NCBI RefSeq assembly: GCF_900105725.1
Contig: NZ_FNLM01000034.1
Location: forward strand, 1,302,001 to 1,366,000
Direction: 5' to 3'
DNA: 64,000 bases
Origin: Gordonia westfalica
GTDB lineage: Bacteria > Actinomycetota > Actinomycetes > Mycobacteriales > Mycobacteriaceae
The notes under the pieces: generated by a model
What the model saw: only the letters and a program-made list of their open reading frames with translations
The model's database searches: none
Told to the model about the DNA's origin: nothing
Part shown: piece by piece, positions 47,455 to 58,435 of the stretch
How the letters are laid out: each line of letters begins with the position of its first letter
Numbering within the stretch: position 1 is the stretch's first letter
Position numbers and translations under genes: made by a program

Positions 47455-48243
47455 TCAGCGCCCGGTGAACTCCGCCTTGCCGGGGCCGTTCTCCACGAAC
47501 GACTTCATGCCGATGGCACGGTCCTCCGTGGCGAACAGTGCGGCGAAGAGCTGCTCTTCGATCTTGAGTCCGGTGTCGAGGTCGACGCCCAGCCCCTGGT
47601 CGACGGCCTTCTTCGCGGCGGTGATCGCCACCGACGCGGCATTGCGGAACTGTCCCGCCCAGGCGAGTGCGGCGTTGTAGACCTCGTCGGGGGCGACGAC
47701 CTCGTCGACGAGCCCGATCTTCAGCGCCTCCTCGGCGTCGACGAAACGGCCGGTGAAGATGAGGTCCTTGGCCTTGGCGGGCCCGATGAGCCGCGCGAGG
47801 CGTTGCGTCCCGCCGCCACCGGGGATGAGCCCCAGCAGGACCTCGGGCACGCCGAGCTTCGCGTTGTCGCCCGCGATCCGGCGGTCGGCACCCAGCGCGA
47901 CTTCGAGGCCGCCGCCCAGCGCGTAGCCGGTGATCGCCGCGACCGTCGGCTTCGGGATGGAGGCGATCGCACCCAGGTCGCGCTGCAGGCGCCCCGCGAC
48001 CTTGCTCATCTCGGCGTAGGAGAGGTCGTTCATCTCCTTGATGTCGGCGCCCGCGGCAAGCACCTTCGGTCCGCCGTAGACGACAACTGCCTTGATGTCG
48101 TCGCGCAGCGTCGCCTCCTCGGCGGCTGCGGCCAGCTCGGCCTGCACCTGACGGCTCAGCGCGTTCATCGGTGGGCGGGCCAGCAGGATGGTGCCCACGC
48201 CGGGATGGTCGTCGGACGTTTCGAGGGTCACGAACTCAGGCAT
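47455..48243 (-). CDS. echA17: Enoyl-CoA hydratase
   Basis: A 262-aa crotonase-fold enzyme that hydrates trans-2-enoyl-CoA in beta-oxidation. The oxyanion-hole motif AAGADIKEMNDL and the signature ALGGGLEVALGADRRIAG are intact, and LIPGGGGTQRLARLIG holds the Glu-site region. The mycobacterial gene at this place is named echA17. The promoter has TAGCCT 6 nt before ATG 48243 and an operator shared with etfB, which makes sense because ETF accepts electrons from the same pathway. Confidence 0.92.
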   Translation of the reverse strand: MPEFVTLETSDDHPGVGTILLARPPMNALSRQVQAELAAAAEEATLRDDIKAVVVYGGPKVLAAGADIKEMNDLSYAEMSKVAGRLQRDLGAIASIPKPTVAAITGYALGGGLEVALGADRRIAGDNAKLGVPEVLLGLIPGGGGTQRLARLIGPAKAKDLIFTGRFVDAEEALKIGLVDEVVAPDEVYNAALAWAGQFRNAASVAITAAKKAVDQGLGVDLDTGLKIEEQLFAALFATEDRAIGMKSFVENGPGKAEFTGR

Positions 48244-48249
48244 CCTCGA

Positions 48250-48267
48250 AGGCTACCGTCTGGTAAG
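48250..48267 (-). promoter_or_regulatory. echA17 promoter with TACC-N4-GGTA operator
   Basis: TAGCCT (48250-48255, minus strand) is the -10 box, 6 nt from the start codon. The inverted repeat TACC-GTCT-GGTA at 48254-48265 shares its end with the first two bases of that box, exactly as at etfB (37.66 kb). Confidence 0.5.
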
Positions 48268-48341
48268 TCGGCCTGGTGTCCCAGCCCGGTGTCACTGCCG
48301 GACAACCCACACGCCACATCCTCGCGCCCTACAGTGGCCAC

Positions 48342-49322
48342 ATGGCGAAGGGTGCGGGTTCCGCAGGTGAGCCGATCGAACTAAATGTGGGCGAACGGAC
48401 CGTCCGCCTGTCGAGTCCCGACCGCGTCTATTTCACCGAACGCGGCGAGACCAAGCGCGACCTCGCCGAGTACTACCTCTCCGTGGGCGACGGTATCGTG
48501 CGGGCCCTGCGCGACCGCCCCTGCATGCTGCACCGCTTCCCCAAGGGCGTCAGCGGCAATAAGGTTCATCAGAAGCGCGTCCCGGCCGGCGCCCCCGACT
48601 GGTTGGAGACCACCGAGATCTACTTCCCCCGCTACGGGCGGACGGCAGACGAACTGTGCGTGACCGAACTGGCGTCGGTGATCTGGGCGGTGCAGATGTC
48701 GACGGTCGAGTTCCATCCCTGGAACTCCCGCCGCGCCGACCCCGAATCGCCCGACGAATGGCGCATCGACCTCGACCCCATGCCGGACTGCACGTTCTCG
48801 CGCATCCAGCGGGTGTCCCACGTCGTCGAAGAGGTCCTCGACGAGCTCGGCATGCGCGGCTTCCCGAAGACGTCCGGCGGTCGCGGACTCCACATCTACG
48901 TCCGGATCGAACCCGAATGGGGATTCCCGCAGGTCCGGCGCGCCGCCCTCGCGTTCGCCCGCGAAGTGGAACGCCGGGCTCCGAAGGACGTGACGACCAC
49001 GTGGTGGCGCAAGGATCGCAACCCGGCCGCCGTCTTCGTGGACTACAACCAGAACACGCGCGACCACACCATGGCGTCGGCCTATTCGGTGCGCGGCAAT
49101 CAGCGCGCGACGGTGTCGACGCCGATCCGCTGGGACGAGATCGACGACATCGAACCCGACGACTTCACCATCGCCACGGTGCCCGCGCGGTTCGCCGAGC
49201 TCGGGGATCTGCACGCCGAGATCGACGATGTCGCCTACCGCCTCGACACCCTGCTCGAATGGGCCGACCGGGAGGACATCGGAGAGGACGAGGACGAGAC
49301 CGTCGACCTCGATGAGAGGTGA
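48342..49322 (+). CDS. LigD-type DNA polymerase/primase (stand-alone)
   Basis: A 326-aa archaeo-eukaryotic primase-fold polymerase related to the polymerase domain of LigD, without ligase or nuclease domains. The metal-binding Asp143 and Asp145 (DLDP) and Asp234 (VFVDYNQN) are present, with SGGRGLHIYV between. LHRFPKGVSG and FFQKR-like NKVHQKRVPAGAPDW belong to the nucleic-acid and nucleotide sites. Such Prim-Pol proteins fill gaps in DNA repair and prefer ribonucleotides. TACAGT 6 nt before ATG 48342 implies a leaderless mRNA. The acidic tail is family-variable. Confidence 0.9.
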   Translation: MAKGAGSAGEPIELNVGERTVRLSSPDRVYFTERGETKRDLAEYYLSVGDGIVRALRDRPCMLHRFPKGVSGNKVHQKRVPAGAPDWLETTEIYFPRYGRTADELCVTELASVIWAVQMSTVEFHPWNSRRADPESPDEWRIDLDPMPDCTFSRIQRVSHVVEEVLDELGMRGFPKTSGGRGLHIYVRIEPEWGFPQVRRAALAFAREVERRAPKDVTTTWWRKDRNPAAVFVDYNQNTRDHTMASAYSVRGNQRATVSTPIRWDEIDDIEPDDFTIATVPARFAELGDLHAEIDDVAYRLDTLLEWADREDIGEDEDETVDLDER

Positions 49323-49340
49323 TATCCGCTGGTCACCAGC

Positions 49341-49377
49341 CTTTCGAGGCTCGTCGCTATCGCTCCTCGCACCTCAA
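49341..49377 (-). repeat. Dispersed intergenic repeat, single copy
   Basis: A member in reverse orientation, CTTTCGAGGCTCGTCGCTAT onward to CTCGCACCTCAAG, between the convergent polymerase and NUDIX genes. No other terminator is visible there. Confidence 0.75.
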
Positions 49378-49419
49378 GGAGCAGGGACGAGACCGCGGAC
49401 CTCGACGAGGCCTGACGAC

Positions 49420-50244
49420 CTACAGCGTGATGTCCGGCGGCGTCTGATCGCCGAGGGTGCGGAAGTACTCATCCGAGCCCGGGAACCCGAGGCCGGCGAG
49501 CCCGGCGCCGGGGGTGGTGTCGGGAAGGATGCACTCGACGGTCCGCTCGGCGGCGAGCAGCTCTGCGACCGTCGCGAAGCCGCTCACGTAGTGCAGCTGC
49601 GCCCAGGTCGGCGGCATCAGGAAGTGCTTGCCGTCGGCCCAGCTGTCGATCGCGACGCGGGCGTTGACCCAGCGTGCCACCTCGGCCTCGGTGGTCTCGG
49701 CGTCGGCTTTCTGACCTTCGGGCATCGCGGCGAGGAAGAAGCGGGTGTCGTAGCGACGCTTCTCGTTGACCGGGGTGATCCAGTGCGCGAGCGGACTCAG
49801 CAGATCGGCGCGCAGGGTGAGGCCCCGTCCGGTGAGGAACTCCGCGAAGGACAGCGACTTCTCGACGAGCCGCTGCCGGTCCTCGGCGAGGGCTCCCGGA
49901 TCGGCGAAGGCACCGTCGGCGGTGGTCGCGAGCAGAACACCGCATTCCTCGAAGGTCTCTCGGACGGCCGCGCAGACCAGCGCCTGGGCGAGTTCGGCAC
50001 CGGCGTTGAACTGCTCGGCCCACCACTGGGCATCCGGACCCGTCCACGCCACATGGGCCCCGGCGTCGCGCTTGTCGACGCCGCCGCCGGGGAACACGGT
50101 CATGCCGCCGGCGAAGGCCATCTGCTTCACCCGACGCTGCAGGAACACCTCGATGCCGTCGGCGGTGTCGCGCGCCAGCACGACCGTCGCGGCGTCCCGG
50201 ATCGGCGCGGACACGACTTCGGCGCCCTGATCGGTGGATGTCAT
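49420..50244 (-). CDS. NUDIX hydrolase (Rv3040c-like)
   Basis: A 274-aa NUDIX-fold protein. The box is spread over GGMTVFPGGGVDKRD (about 46-60) and AAVRETFEECGVLL (about 92-105), with the RExxEExG core as RETFEECG. The NUDT19-like length and a long insert between the two halves suggest a CoA or acyl-CoA-type substrate, but this is not certain. ATG 50244 shares one base with the stop of the ABC ATPase gene (TGATG), so the two are coupled. Confidence 0.88.
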   Translation of the reverse strand: MTSTDQGAEVVSAPIRDAATVVLARDTADGIEVFLQRRVKQMAFAGGMTVFPGGGVDKRDAGAHVAWTGPDAQWWAEQFNAGAELAQALVCAAVRETFEECGVLLATTADGAFADPGALAEDRQRLVEKSLSFAEFLTGRGLTLRADLLSPLAHWITPVNEKRRYDTRFFLAAMPEGQKADAETTEAEVARWVNARVAIDSWADGKHFLMPPTWAQLHYVSGFATVAELLAAERTVECILPDTTPGAGLAGLGFPGSDEYFRTLGDQTPPDITL

Positions 50245-51077
50245 CAATTGCCTCCTGCTCGACGATGACCGCCCGCGCGGCGACGGCGTCGAGCGAAGTA
50301 CCGGCCGTCGACCTTGTCGAGGATGATCTGCTGCCGGAAGGCAGCCGTCAGGTTCTCGCTGGTCAGCACCTCTTCGAGGAGGCCCTGTGCGACGACGCCG
50401 CCCTCGGACAGGATCAACGCGTGCGTGAACCCCTCCGGGATCTCCTCCACATGATGGGTGATCAGCACGATGGCCGGGGCATCGGGGTCGGAGGCGAGCG
50501 TCGCGAGCCGGTCGACGAGCTCCTCGCGGCCGCCGAGGTCGAGGCCGGCGGCCGGTTCGTCGAGCAGGAGGAGCTCTGGATCGGTCATGAGCGCACGCGA
50601 GATGATCACGCGCTTGCGTTCGCCCTCCGACAGCGTGCCGAAGGTGCGTTCGGCGAGGTGCTCGGCGCCCATCGACTCGAGCGACTCGACCGCCTGGTGA
50701 CGATCCATGTCGTCGTAGGCCTCGCGCCATCGACCGAGAACCGCGTAACCGGCCGAGATGACGACGTCGCTGACGACCTCGTTGTCGGGCACGCGGTCGA
50801 CGAGCGCCGGGCTCGCGACGCCGATGCGGGTGGCCAGCTCGCGGATCTCGATCCGGCCGAGCTTCTCGTTCAGCACGAAGGCGGTGCCCGAGGTCGGGTG
50901 GATCTCCGCACCGGCGAGCCGGAGCAGCGTCGTCTTGCCTGCACCGTTGGGGCCGATGATGACCCATCGTTCATCGAGTTCGACCTGCCAGGACAGCGGG
51001 CCGACAAGCGTCTTACCACCACGCACGATCGCGACGTCGCGGAAGTCGATCAAGAGGTCGGGATCGGATTCGGTCAC
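50244..51077 (-). CDS. ABC transporter ATP-binding protein (Rv3041c-like)
   Basis: A 277-aa stand-alone ATPase. Walker A is GPNGAGKTT (about 41-49), the signature is the variant LSEGERKRV, Walker B is [15 protein letters not shown] and the switch His is in LITHHVEE. No permease or binding-protein gene is adjacent, and the sequence is of the ModF/YlmA soluble type. The C-terminus is very Arg-rich. The partner and cargo are unknown. Start GTG 51077 ([12 protein letters not shown]) leads a two-gene operon with the NUDIX gene. Confidence 0.9.
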   Translation of the reverse strand: MTESDPDLLIDFRDVAIVRGGKTLVGPLSWQVELDERWVIIGPNGAGKTTLLRLAGAEIHPTSGTAFVLNEKLGRIEIRELATRIGVASPALVDRVPDNEVVSDVVISAGYAVLGRWREAYDDMDRHQAVESLESMGAEHLAERTFGTLSEGERKRVIISRALMTDPELLLLDEPAAGLDLGGREELVDRLATLASDPDAPAIVLITHHVEEIPEGFTHALILSEGGVVAQGLLEEVLTSENLTAAFRQQIILDKVDGRYFARRRRRAGGHRRAGGN

Positions 51078-51195
51078 GACCCCTATCCTGCCTCACGCGC
51101 GCACGTTCGACCGGTTCGGCTCAGCCGTGTCGGAGTCGTGTGCGAGCTGTCCCGGAGACTGGTCCAGGGAATACGAACACCCGTCCGCCGGGTTG

Positions 51196-52209
51196 ATGGA
51201 CTACGTGACCGCTCAACAGCTCCCCCTGTCCATCCTCGATCTCGCCACCGTCGGCCGCGACGAGACCGTCGCGCAAAGCCTCGCCGCGAGTGTCGATCTC
51301 GCGCAACATGCGGAGAAGTGGGGATACAAGCGGATCTGGTACGCCGAACACCACAACATGTCGGCGATCGCGTCGTCGGCGCCGGCTGTGCTCATCGCGC
51401 ACATCGCGGCCCACACCTCGACGATCCGCCTGGGCGCCGGCGGCGTCATGCTGCCCAATCACGCCCCGCTCACCATCGCCGAACAGTTCGGCACACTCGC
51501 CGAACTCCATCCCGGCCGGATCGACCTCGGACTCGGCCGCGCCCCGGGCAGCGACCAGCAGACCTTCCAGGCCCTCCGTCGCACGCACGCGTCAGCCGAG
51601 CGCTTCCCGCACGACGTCCTCGAACTGCAGGCATTCCTCGGCGACGAGTCCCGCATCGAAGGTGTGCGCGCAACTCCGGGTGCCGGCACCCACGTGCCCC
51701 TCTACATCCTGGGTTCGTCCCTCTTCGGTGCGCAGCTCGCCGCCGCACTCGGACTCCCCTACGCCTTCGCATCGCACTTCGCGCCACAGGCGCTGACCCA
51801 GGCAGTCGAGTTGTACCGCCGCGAGTTCCGGCCGTCGGAGGTCCTCGCCGAGCCGTACGTGATCGCAGGCGTCGGAGTGATCGCCGACGACGATCCCGAC
51901 GTCGCCCAGCAGCAGTTGCAGATCACTCGACGCCAGCGCGTCTCGCTGCTCTACGGACGCGGCCGGACCTTCACCGACGAGGAGGCCGACGCCGTGCTAT
52001 CCATGCCTCAGGGCCGCCAGATCGACGAGATGCTCACCTATGCCGGCGTCGGGACCCCCGACGAGGTGCGGCGATACCTGAGCTGGTTCGCCGGACATGC
52101 CGACGCCGACGAGCTCATCGTCGCGTCTCTGGCACCCAACCGCGACGTCTCGCTGAGCACTCTCGGACACCTGGCCCCCGCGAATTCGCCGGTCGCCGTG
52201 GGCAGCTGA
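51196..52209 (+). CDS. LLM-class flavin-dependent oxidoreductase
   Basis: A 337-aa bacterial-luciferase-fold protein of the MsnO8-like group: [61 protein letters not shown] and [13 protein letters not shown] are group hallmarks. It binds FMN or F420; the cofactor and substrate cannot be decided. ATG 51196 ([12 protein letters not shown]) gives the family N-terminus although the frame is open much further upstream. It is divergent from the ABC gene and converges on the cupin gene 22 bp away. Confidence 0.9.
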   Translation: MDYVTAQQLPLSILDLATVGRDETVAQSLAASVDLAQHAEKWGYKRIWYAEHHNMSAIASSAPAVLIAHIAAHTSTIRLGAGGVMLPNHAPLTIAEQFGTLAELHPGRIDLGLGRAPGSDQQTFQALRRTHASAERFPHDVLELQAFLGDESRIEGVRATPGAGTHVPLYILGSSLFGAQLAAALGLPYAFASHFAPQALTQAVELYRREFRPSEVLAEPYVIAGVGVIADDDPDVAQQQLQITRRQRVSLLYGRGRTFTDEEADAVLSMPQGRQIDEMLTYAGVGTPDEVRRYLSWFAGHADADELIVASLAPNRDVSLSTLGHLAPANSPVAVGS

Positions 52210-52231
52210 ACCCCTGGCCCCGAGCTGAGCC

Positions 52232-52684
52232 TCAGTCTTCGAGTCGGAAGTCCTCGAAGTCGAAGCCGGGCACCACGATGCAGCTGACCAGCGCCGCCTC
52301 GTCGCCGACGGGGCGGGCACGCTGCCACACGCCGGGAGGCACCAGCGCCTGCGGCTGTTGTCCGGCGTCTATGTCGGGTCCGACGATGATCGCCCTCGGC
52401 TCGCCCGGTTCATCGCCGTCGCCGCCGAGGTCGAGCCGAACCGGCGCCCCGCGATGGTGCAGCCAGATCTCCGAGCCGCGGACGGTGTGCCAGGCGGACT
52501 GTTCCCCGGGCATCAAGACGAAGTAGATGGCGGTCCCGGCGGCCCGGTCACCGGTGTAGCCCGCCGGGAGCACCGCCTGCGGCAGGCCGACCTCGCTCCG
52601 CCAGGTCTGGCGGTACCAGCCACCTTCCGGGTGTGGTTGGAGGTCAAGGCTTGTGGCCCAGTCGGGTAGCCCGGTCGCGCTCAT
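52232..52684 (-). CDS. Cupin, DUF985 family
   Basis: A 150-aa single cupin: LQPHPEGGWYRQTWRS, AIYFVLMPGEQSAWHTVRGSEIWLHHRG in blocks and the late PPGVWQRARPVGDEAALVSCIVVPGFDFEDF are typical of DUF985. Its metal and substrate are not defined; some relatives are linked to sugar epimerase folds. ATG 52684 is the natural start. It lies 18 bp downstream of the PTH2 gene and is probably co-transcribed. Confidence 0.87.
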   Translation of the reverse strand: MSATGLPDWATSLDLQPHPEGGWYRQTWRSEVGLPQAVLPAGYTGDRAAGTAIYFVLMPGEQSAWHTVRGSEIWLHHRGAPVRLDLGGDGDEPGEPRAIIVGPDIDAGQQPQALVPPGVWQRARPVGDEAALVSCIVVPGFDFEDFRLED

Positions 52685-52702
52685 CCGCTCCCCTTCTCGT
52701 GA

Positions 52703-53509
52703 TCAGTTCCGGATGATCTCGGCGATGACGGTGACCGATCCCGGTGCGATCTCGGTGAATCCGGCATCGCGGACCGCGACCGCAGCTCCGGCAGCGTCGG
52801 CGTCGAGTAGTGCACGCCATCGTTCGGGAGTTGCCTCCCGCACCGCCAGTGGGCATTCCGCGATCCGCCATCGGATCGCCTCGTCGGCCGTCAGCAGCTT
52901 GGCGGCGAGCATCGAAGCGTGACCGACCTGTGCGGCGAGTTTGCCGACGGTCATGTCGAGTCCCGGGTTGGTCCACAGCACCACGCCGTGTCCCGGCGCT
53001 TCGGTCGGTAGTCGACCGTCGACCTCGGTGCCGCCGATCTGCAGTTTCTTGACCCGACGATCGAGGTCGCCGACGCGCCCGGGCACGAACGCGCGCGCCT
53101 CGGCGTCGCCTTCGGTCGCGGTGACGCCCCAAACCTCCTGGGCCGCAGCCCATTGCGATCCACGTGCCCGCCGGGCGATCTTGCGAATCCGTGCGTTGCA
53201 CCAGTCGTCCATCGCCGACGCCCACGGTCCGTCGCCGGCGGCCCGATGATCCAGGCACAGCAGAGCGACCGCCCGGGCCGCCGCGGTGAGCAGATCGGTG
53301 CGATCCGGTGGATCACTCTTCTCGATGCGGAGCACCATCGCCATCGCCAGGACATCGGCCGGATACTCGGGATCCTCACCACCACCGACATATCCGACGA
53401 GGCGCCGGTGATCGGCCACGACCGCTTCCGGGTCCACCGGGACGGGCGCGGGCGGATCACCGACCTCGGCCGGCGACTGCTCGCCTGTCGACGTCAGATC
53501 ATCGGTCAC
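52703..53509 (-). CDS. Peptidyl-tRNA hydrolase 2-like protein with N-terminal extension
   Basis: A 268-aa protein. The C-terminal part (about 170-268) has the PTH2 signature: WTNPGLDMTVGKLAAQVGHASMLAAKLL. The N-terminal 150 residues are a helical domain not present in archaeal or eukaryotic Pth2. PTH2 enzymes free tRNA from stalled peptides; in actinobacteria, which also have Pth1, these longer proteins may do something else. It is in a row with serB2 (15 bp upstream) and the cupin gene. Confidence 0.82.
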   Translation of the reverse strand: MTDDLTSTGEQSPAEVGDPPAPVPVDPEAVVADHRRLVGYVGGGEDPEYPADVLAMAMVLRIEKSDPPDRTDLLTAAARAVALLCLDHRAAGDGPWASAMDDWCNARIRKIARRARGSQWAAAQEVWGVTATEGDAEARAFVPGRVGDLDRRVKKLQIGGTEVDGRLPTEAPGHGVVLWTNPGLDMTVGKLAAQVGHASMLAAKLLTADEAIRWRIAECPLAVREATPERWRALLDADAAGAAVAVRDAGFTEIAPGSVTVIAEIIRN

Positions 53510-53524
53510 GCATCATCCCCGGAG

Positions 53525-54769
<1,245 letters not shown>

Positions 54770-56554
54770 TCAGCGCGGATCGGGATCCGGCGAACCCTCG
54801 TGCGATCCGACGGTGAACGGCTCGCGACGAGCCTCCTCCATCTGGCGATCCTTGCCCGCGTCGTGACCCGGGCCCACGTGAGCCTCGGCACGCATCCGCT
54901 CGATCATGTGCGGGTAGTGCAGCTCGAAGGCCGGACGCTCCGAACGGATGCGGGGCAGCTCGGTGAAGTTGTGGCGCGGCGGCGGCGACGAGGTCGCCCA
55001 CTCCAGCGAGTTGCCGAAGCCCCACGGGTCGTCCACGGTCACGACCTCGCCGTAGCGGTAGCTGCGGAAGACGTTCCACAGGAACGGCAGGGTCGACAGG
55101 CCGAGGATGAACGCGCCCACGGTCGAGATCATGTTGAGCGTCGTGAAGCCGTCCGACGGCAGGTAGTCGGCGTAACGACGCGGCATGCCCTCGTTGCCCA
55201 GCCAGTGCTGCACCAGGAACGTCATGTGGAAACCGATGAACGTCAGCCAGAAGTGGATCTTGCCGAGTCGCTCGTCGAGCATGCGTCCGGTCATCTTCGG
55301 GAACCAGAAGTAGATACCGGCGTAGGTGGCGAACACGATGGTGCCGAAGAGCACGTAGTGGAAGTGCGCGACCACGAAGTAGCTGTCGGACAGGTGGAAG
55401 TCCAGCGGCGGGCTCGCGAGCAGAACACCGGTCAGACCACCGAAGAGGAAGGTCACGATGAAGCCGACCGAGAACAGCATCGGCGTCTCGAACGTGATGT
55501 GACCTCGCCACATCGTTCCGACCCAGTTGAAGAACTTCACGCCGGTCGGAACCGCGATCAGGAACGTCATGAAGGAGAAGAACGGCAGCAGAACCGCGCC
55601 GGTGACGTACATGTGGTGCGCCCACACCGCAGCCGAGAGGGCAGCGATGGCGAGGGTCGCGTAGATCAGGCCCGAGTAACCGAAGATCGGCTTACGCGAG
55701 AAGACCGGGAAGACCTCCGAGACGATGCCGAAGAACGGCAGCGCGATGACGTACACCTCGGGGTGTCCGAAGAACCAGAACAGGTGCTGCCACAGGATGA
55801 CACCGCCGTTGGCCGGATCGTAGATGTGGGCGCCGAACTGGCGGTCGACCTCGAGGCCCATCAGGGCGGCGGTCAGCAGCGGGAAGATCAGCAGGATCAG
55901 CACGCTGGTCACCAGGATGTTCCAGGTGAAGATCGGCATACGGAACATCGTCATACCGGGTGCACGGAGGCAGACCACGGTGGTCACCATGTTGACGGCA
56001 CCGAGAATGGTGCCGAGGCCGGACACGCCCAGACCCATGATCCACAGGTCGGCACCGAGGCCGGGGCTGTGCACGGCGTCGGTCAGCGGCGTGTACGCGG
56101 TCCAACCGAAGTCGGCAGCACCACCCGGGGTGATGAAGCCGGCGATGGCGATGGTCGAACCGAACACGAACAGCCAGAAGCCGAGCGCGTTGAGTCGCGG
56201 GAAGGCGACGTCAGGCGAACCGATCTGCAGCGGCAACACGAAGTTGGCGAAGCCGATGACGATCGGGGTCGCATACATCAGCAGCATCACGGTGCCGTGC
56301 ATCGTGAAGAGCTGGTTGAACTGCTCTGTCGACAAGAACTGCATGCCCGGCTGCGCGAGTTCTCCACGCATCAGCAGCGCCATGAGGCCGCCGATCAGGA
56401 AGAACGCGAAACATGCAGTGATGTACATCATGCCGATCAACTTGTGATCGGTCGTGGTCAGCAGCTTGTAGATGAACGAACCCTTGGGCTGATAGCGCTC
56501 CGGGAACGGACGCACTGGAGCCACTTGCGTGGTGGGTTGGTCTACCGCGGTCAC
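54770..56554 (-). CDS. ctaD: Cytochrome c oxidase subunit I
   Basis: CtaD (594 aa) holds heme a, heme a3 and CuB of the aa3 oxidase and spans the membrane twelve times. Heme ligand [10 protein letters not shown], the CuB His with cross-linked Tyr in GHPEVYV, the paired HH in VWAHHMY, and HFHYVLFG are all visible. The C-terminal tail (about 545-594) is hydrophilic. GTG 56554 ([13 protein letters not shown]) has GAGGA upstream; the open frame beyond it to 56617 is Arg-rich and unlikely. Confidence 0.97.
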   Translation of the reverse strand: MTAVDQPTTQVAPVRPFPERYQPKGSFIYKLLTTTDHKLIGMMYITACFAFFLIGGLMALLMRGELAQPGMQFLSTEQFNQLFTMHGTVMLLMYATPIVIGFANFVLPLQIGSPDVAFPRLNALGFWLFVFGSTIAIAGFITPGGAADFGWTAYTPLTDAVHSPGLGADLWIMGLGVSGLGTILGAVNMVTTVVCLRAPGMTMFRMPIFTWNILVTSVLILLIFPLLTAALMGLEVDRQFGAHIYDPANGGVILWQHLFWFFGHPEVYVIALPFFGIVSEVFPVFSRKPIFGYSGLIYATLAIAALSAAVWAHHMYVTGAVLLPFFSFMTFLIAVPTGVKFFNWVGTMWRGHITFETPMLFSVGFIVTFLFGGLTGVLLASPPLDFHLSDSYFVVAHFHYVLFGTIVFATYAGIYFWFPKMTGRMLDERLGKIHFWLTFIGFHMTFLVQHWLGNEGMPRRYADYLPSDGFTTLNMISTVGAFILGLSTLPFLWNVFRSYRYGEVVTVDDPWGFGNSLEWATSSPPPRHNFTELPRIRSERPAFELHYPHMIERMRAEAHVGPGHDAGKDRQMEEARREPFTVGSHEGSPDPDPR

Positions 56555-56845
56555 AGATCCTCCTCTTGCGCGAGCTCGACGTCGAACCCCTTCGAACGTC
56601 GGTCGGCACATGAACACAAACCGAGCGCTGGATACTGATCCTAAACCCTTCCCGACGCCCGGGCCGAACGGGTCCTACGATCTGTCGTATTCGACGCCGG
56701 GCCCACCGCATCGTCCGTGCTCAAGCCCTTTTTCGTACGACGCGCCGGGAGCCCCGGACGCCATGTGCGACGTCTGCGGCCGACGGTCTCGCGACCCCAC
56801 CGAAGCCTACGCTCGACGCGATGTGACCGGTGCTAGGTTGGGCGG
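56555..56845. other. Divergent intergenic region, ctaD / fecB
   Basis: About 290 bp with no supported gene. It contains TACGA-TCTG-TCGTA (56674-56687) and a TCGTACGA palindrome about 50 bp further right, possibly sites for one regulator, and TAGGTT 6 nt before the fecB GTG. Confidence 0.5.
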
Positions 56846-57863
56846 GTGCAGAGCAGGGGTGACGGGGTCACTATCAGTCGTGTCAGTCGCATGCGGGGTC
56901 GTCGAGGCGTCTGTGCAGCTCTACTCGGCGTGGTCGCGGTCGCATCGGCGGCCTGTTCCGGCGACGAACCGCTCACCACTCCCGACGGCTCCCCATCTCG
57001 ACCACCGTGACGCGCGTCGCGGAGGTCAACATCGTCTCCCCGGACCGCGACTTCTCGAAGACGTGCCTCGCACCCACCGCCGCCGACGCCGGCACCGCCG
57101 ATGCCGCCCGGATCGTCGTGACCGATCCGTCGCTCCTCGACGCCCTGTGTGCGCTCGGGATCGGCGACAAGGTGACGGCGGTGACCGCGGCACCCGGCTC
57201 GGTGCCCGCCTACCTCGGACCGCAGCTGGCGTCCGTCCCGGCCATCGGGACCACACCCGACGCCGCCGCCGTGTCGAAGGCCGACGCCGAACTCGTCCTC
57301 ACCACCCCGAGACCGTCGCGTCGTCGAAGCCTTTCGGTGGCGTGCAGTCGGTCACCATCCCGGCAGGCGACTGGCAGGAGCAGTTCCAGGCGGTCGCCGA
57401 CGCACTGGGCCGCGGTGAGGCCGGACAACAGCGTCTCGCCGAATTCAGGACCGAGGCCGCCAAGACCGGCAAGCGCATGGACGCCGCGCACAGCCAGGTG
57501 TCGCTGGTGCGTTTCGGCGAGGACTCGGAGACCATCGCCGGGGTGGACACCTTCGCCGGCCAGATCCTCGGCGAGATCGGCGTGCAGCGTCCGGGCCCGC
57601 AGCGTGTCCCGGACTCCTTCCCCGTCACCTCCGCGAACTTCCGCGACGCCGAAGGCGACCTCATCTACGTCAGCTTCGAGGGCGAGAAGGGCCAGAAGCA
57701 CGGCGAAGAGGTTCTGCTCAGCGACGAATGGCTCGGTCTGGGCGCCTCGATGTGGAAGCGCGTCCTGGCCGTCGACGACGCCGTCTGGTACGACTCTTCC
57801 GGCCTGGCCGCCGCGTGGTTGGTGCTCAACGACGTCAAGGGTTCGATGGACGGGAACTCCTGA
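56846..57863 (+). pseudogene. fecB: FecB-like siderophore-binding lipoprotein, two frameshifts
   Basis: From GTG 56846 the signal peptide ALLGVVAVASAAC leads to a lipid Cys. The frame breaks at 56991-56994 (C run; TGA at 57008-57010) and again at 57305-57308. Adding one C at each site gives a continuous protein of 339 aa: PDGSPISTTVTRVAEVNIV, the two-lobe periplasmic-binding core with VTDPSLLDALCALGIGDKV, then LVLTTPETVASSKPFGGVQSV and ADALGRGEAGQQRL. It matches ferric-siderophore-binding FecB (Rv3044 position, beside ctaD). Two single-base losses in C runs point to sequence error. Confidence 0.83.
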
Positions 57864-57946
57864 GGCGCGGGACGCCCACGTCCACCGTTTCGATCACGCC
57901 AGGTCAAACCCTCGCCGGGTCAGCCACAACCCATCACTGTGTGCGC

Positions 57947-58435
57947 ATGACTGTCACCGATCAGTACCTGGCGAACAACGCCGAATACGCCAAGACCTTC
58001 AACGGTCCCCTGCCCCTGCCGCCGAGCAAGCACGTCGCCGTGGTCGCGTGCATGGACGCCCGCCTGGACGTCTACCGCATCCTCGGCCTCGGCGACGGTG
58101 AAGCTCACGTCATCCGCAACGCGGGTGGCGTCGTCACCGACGACGAGATCCGTTCGCTCGCGATCAGCCAGCGGCTGCTCGGCACCACCGAGATCATCCT
58201 GATCCACCACACCGACTGCGGCATGCTGACGTTCACCGACGACGACTTCAAGCGCGAGATCCAGACCGAGATCGGCCAGAAGCCGGAGTGGGCCGCCGAG
58301 TCCTTCACCGATCTCGACGAGGATGTGCGCCAGTCGCTCACCCGCATCAAGAACAGCCCGTTCATCACCAAGACCAGCTCGCTGCGCGGGTTCGTCTTCG
58401 ACGTCGCAACCGGCCTTCTCCGCGAGGTCTCCTGA
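57947..58435 (+). CDS. Beta-carbonic anhydrase
   Basis: A 162-aa beta-class carbonic anhydrase interconverting CO2 and bicarbonate. Zinc ligands are Cys35 (CMDARLD), His88 and Cys91 (HHTDCG), with the Asp37-Arg39 dyad. The short length and the GEAHVIRNAGG segment resemble the Rv1284-type enzymes. ATG 57947 is the start at the family N-terminus (MTVTDQYLANN). Its last codons and stop belong to the first unit of a 26-bp tandem repeat. Confidence 0.93.
   Translation: MTVTDQYLANNAEYAKTFNGPLPLPPSKHVAVVACMDARLDVYRILGLGDGEAHVIRNAGGVVTDDEIRSLAISQRLLGTTEIILIHHTDCGMLTFTDDDFKREIQTEIGQKPEWAAESFTDLDEDVRQSLTRIKNSPFITKTSSLRGFVFDVATGLLREVS

Noticed and set aside
49420..50967. A 515-aa start for the NUDIX protein
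   Set aside because: The first 241 codons are the shadow of the ABC ATPase gene on the same strand; ATG 50244 gives the family N-terminus.
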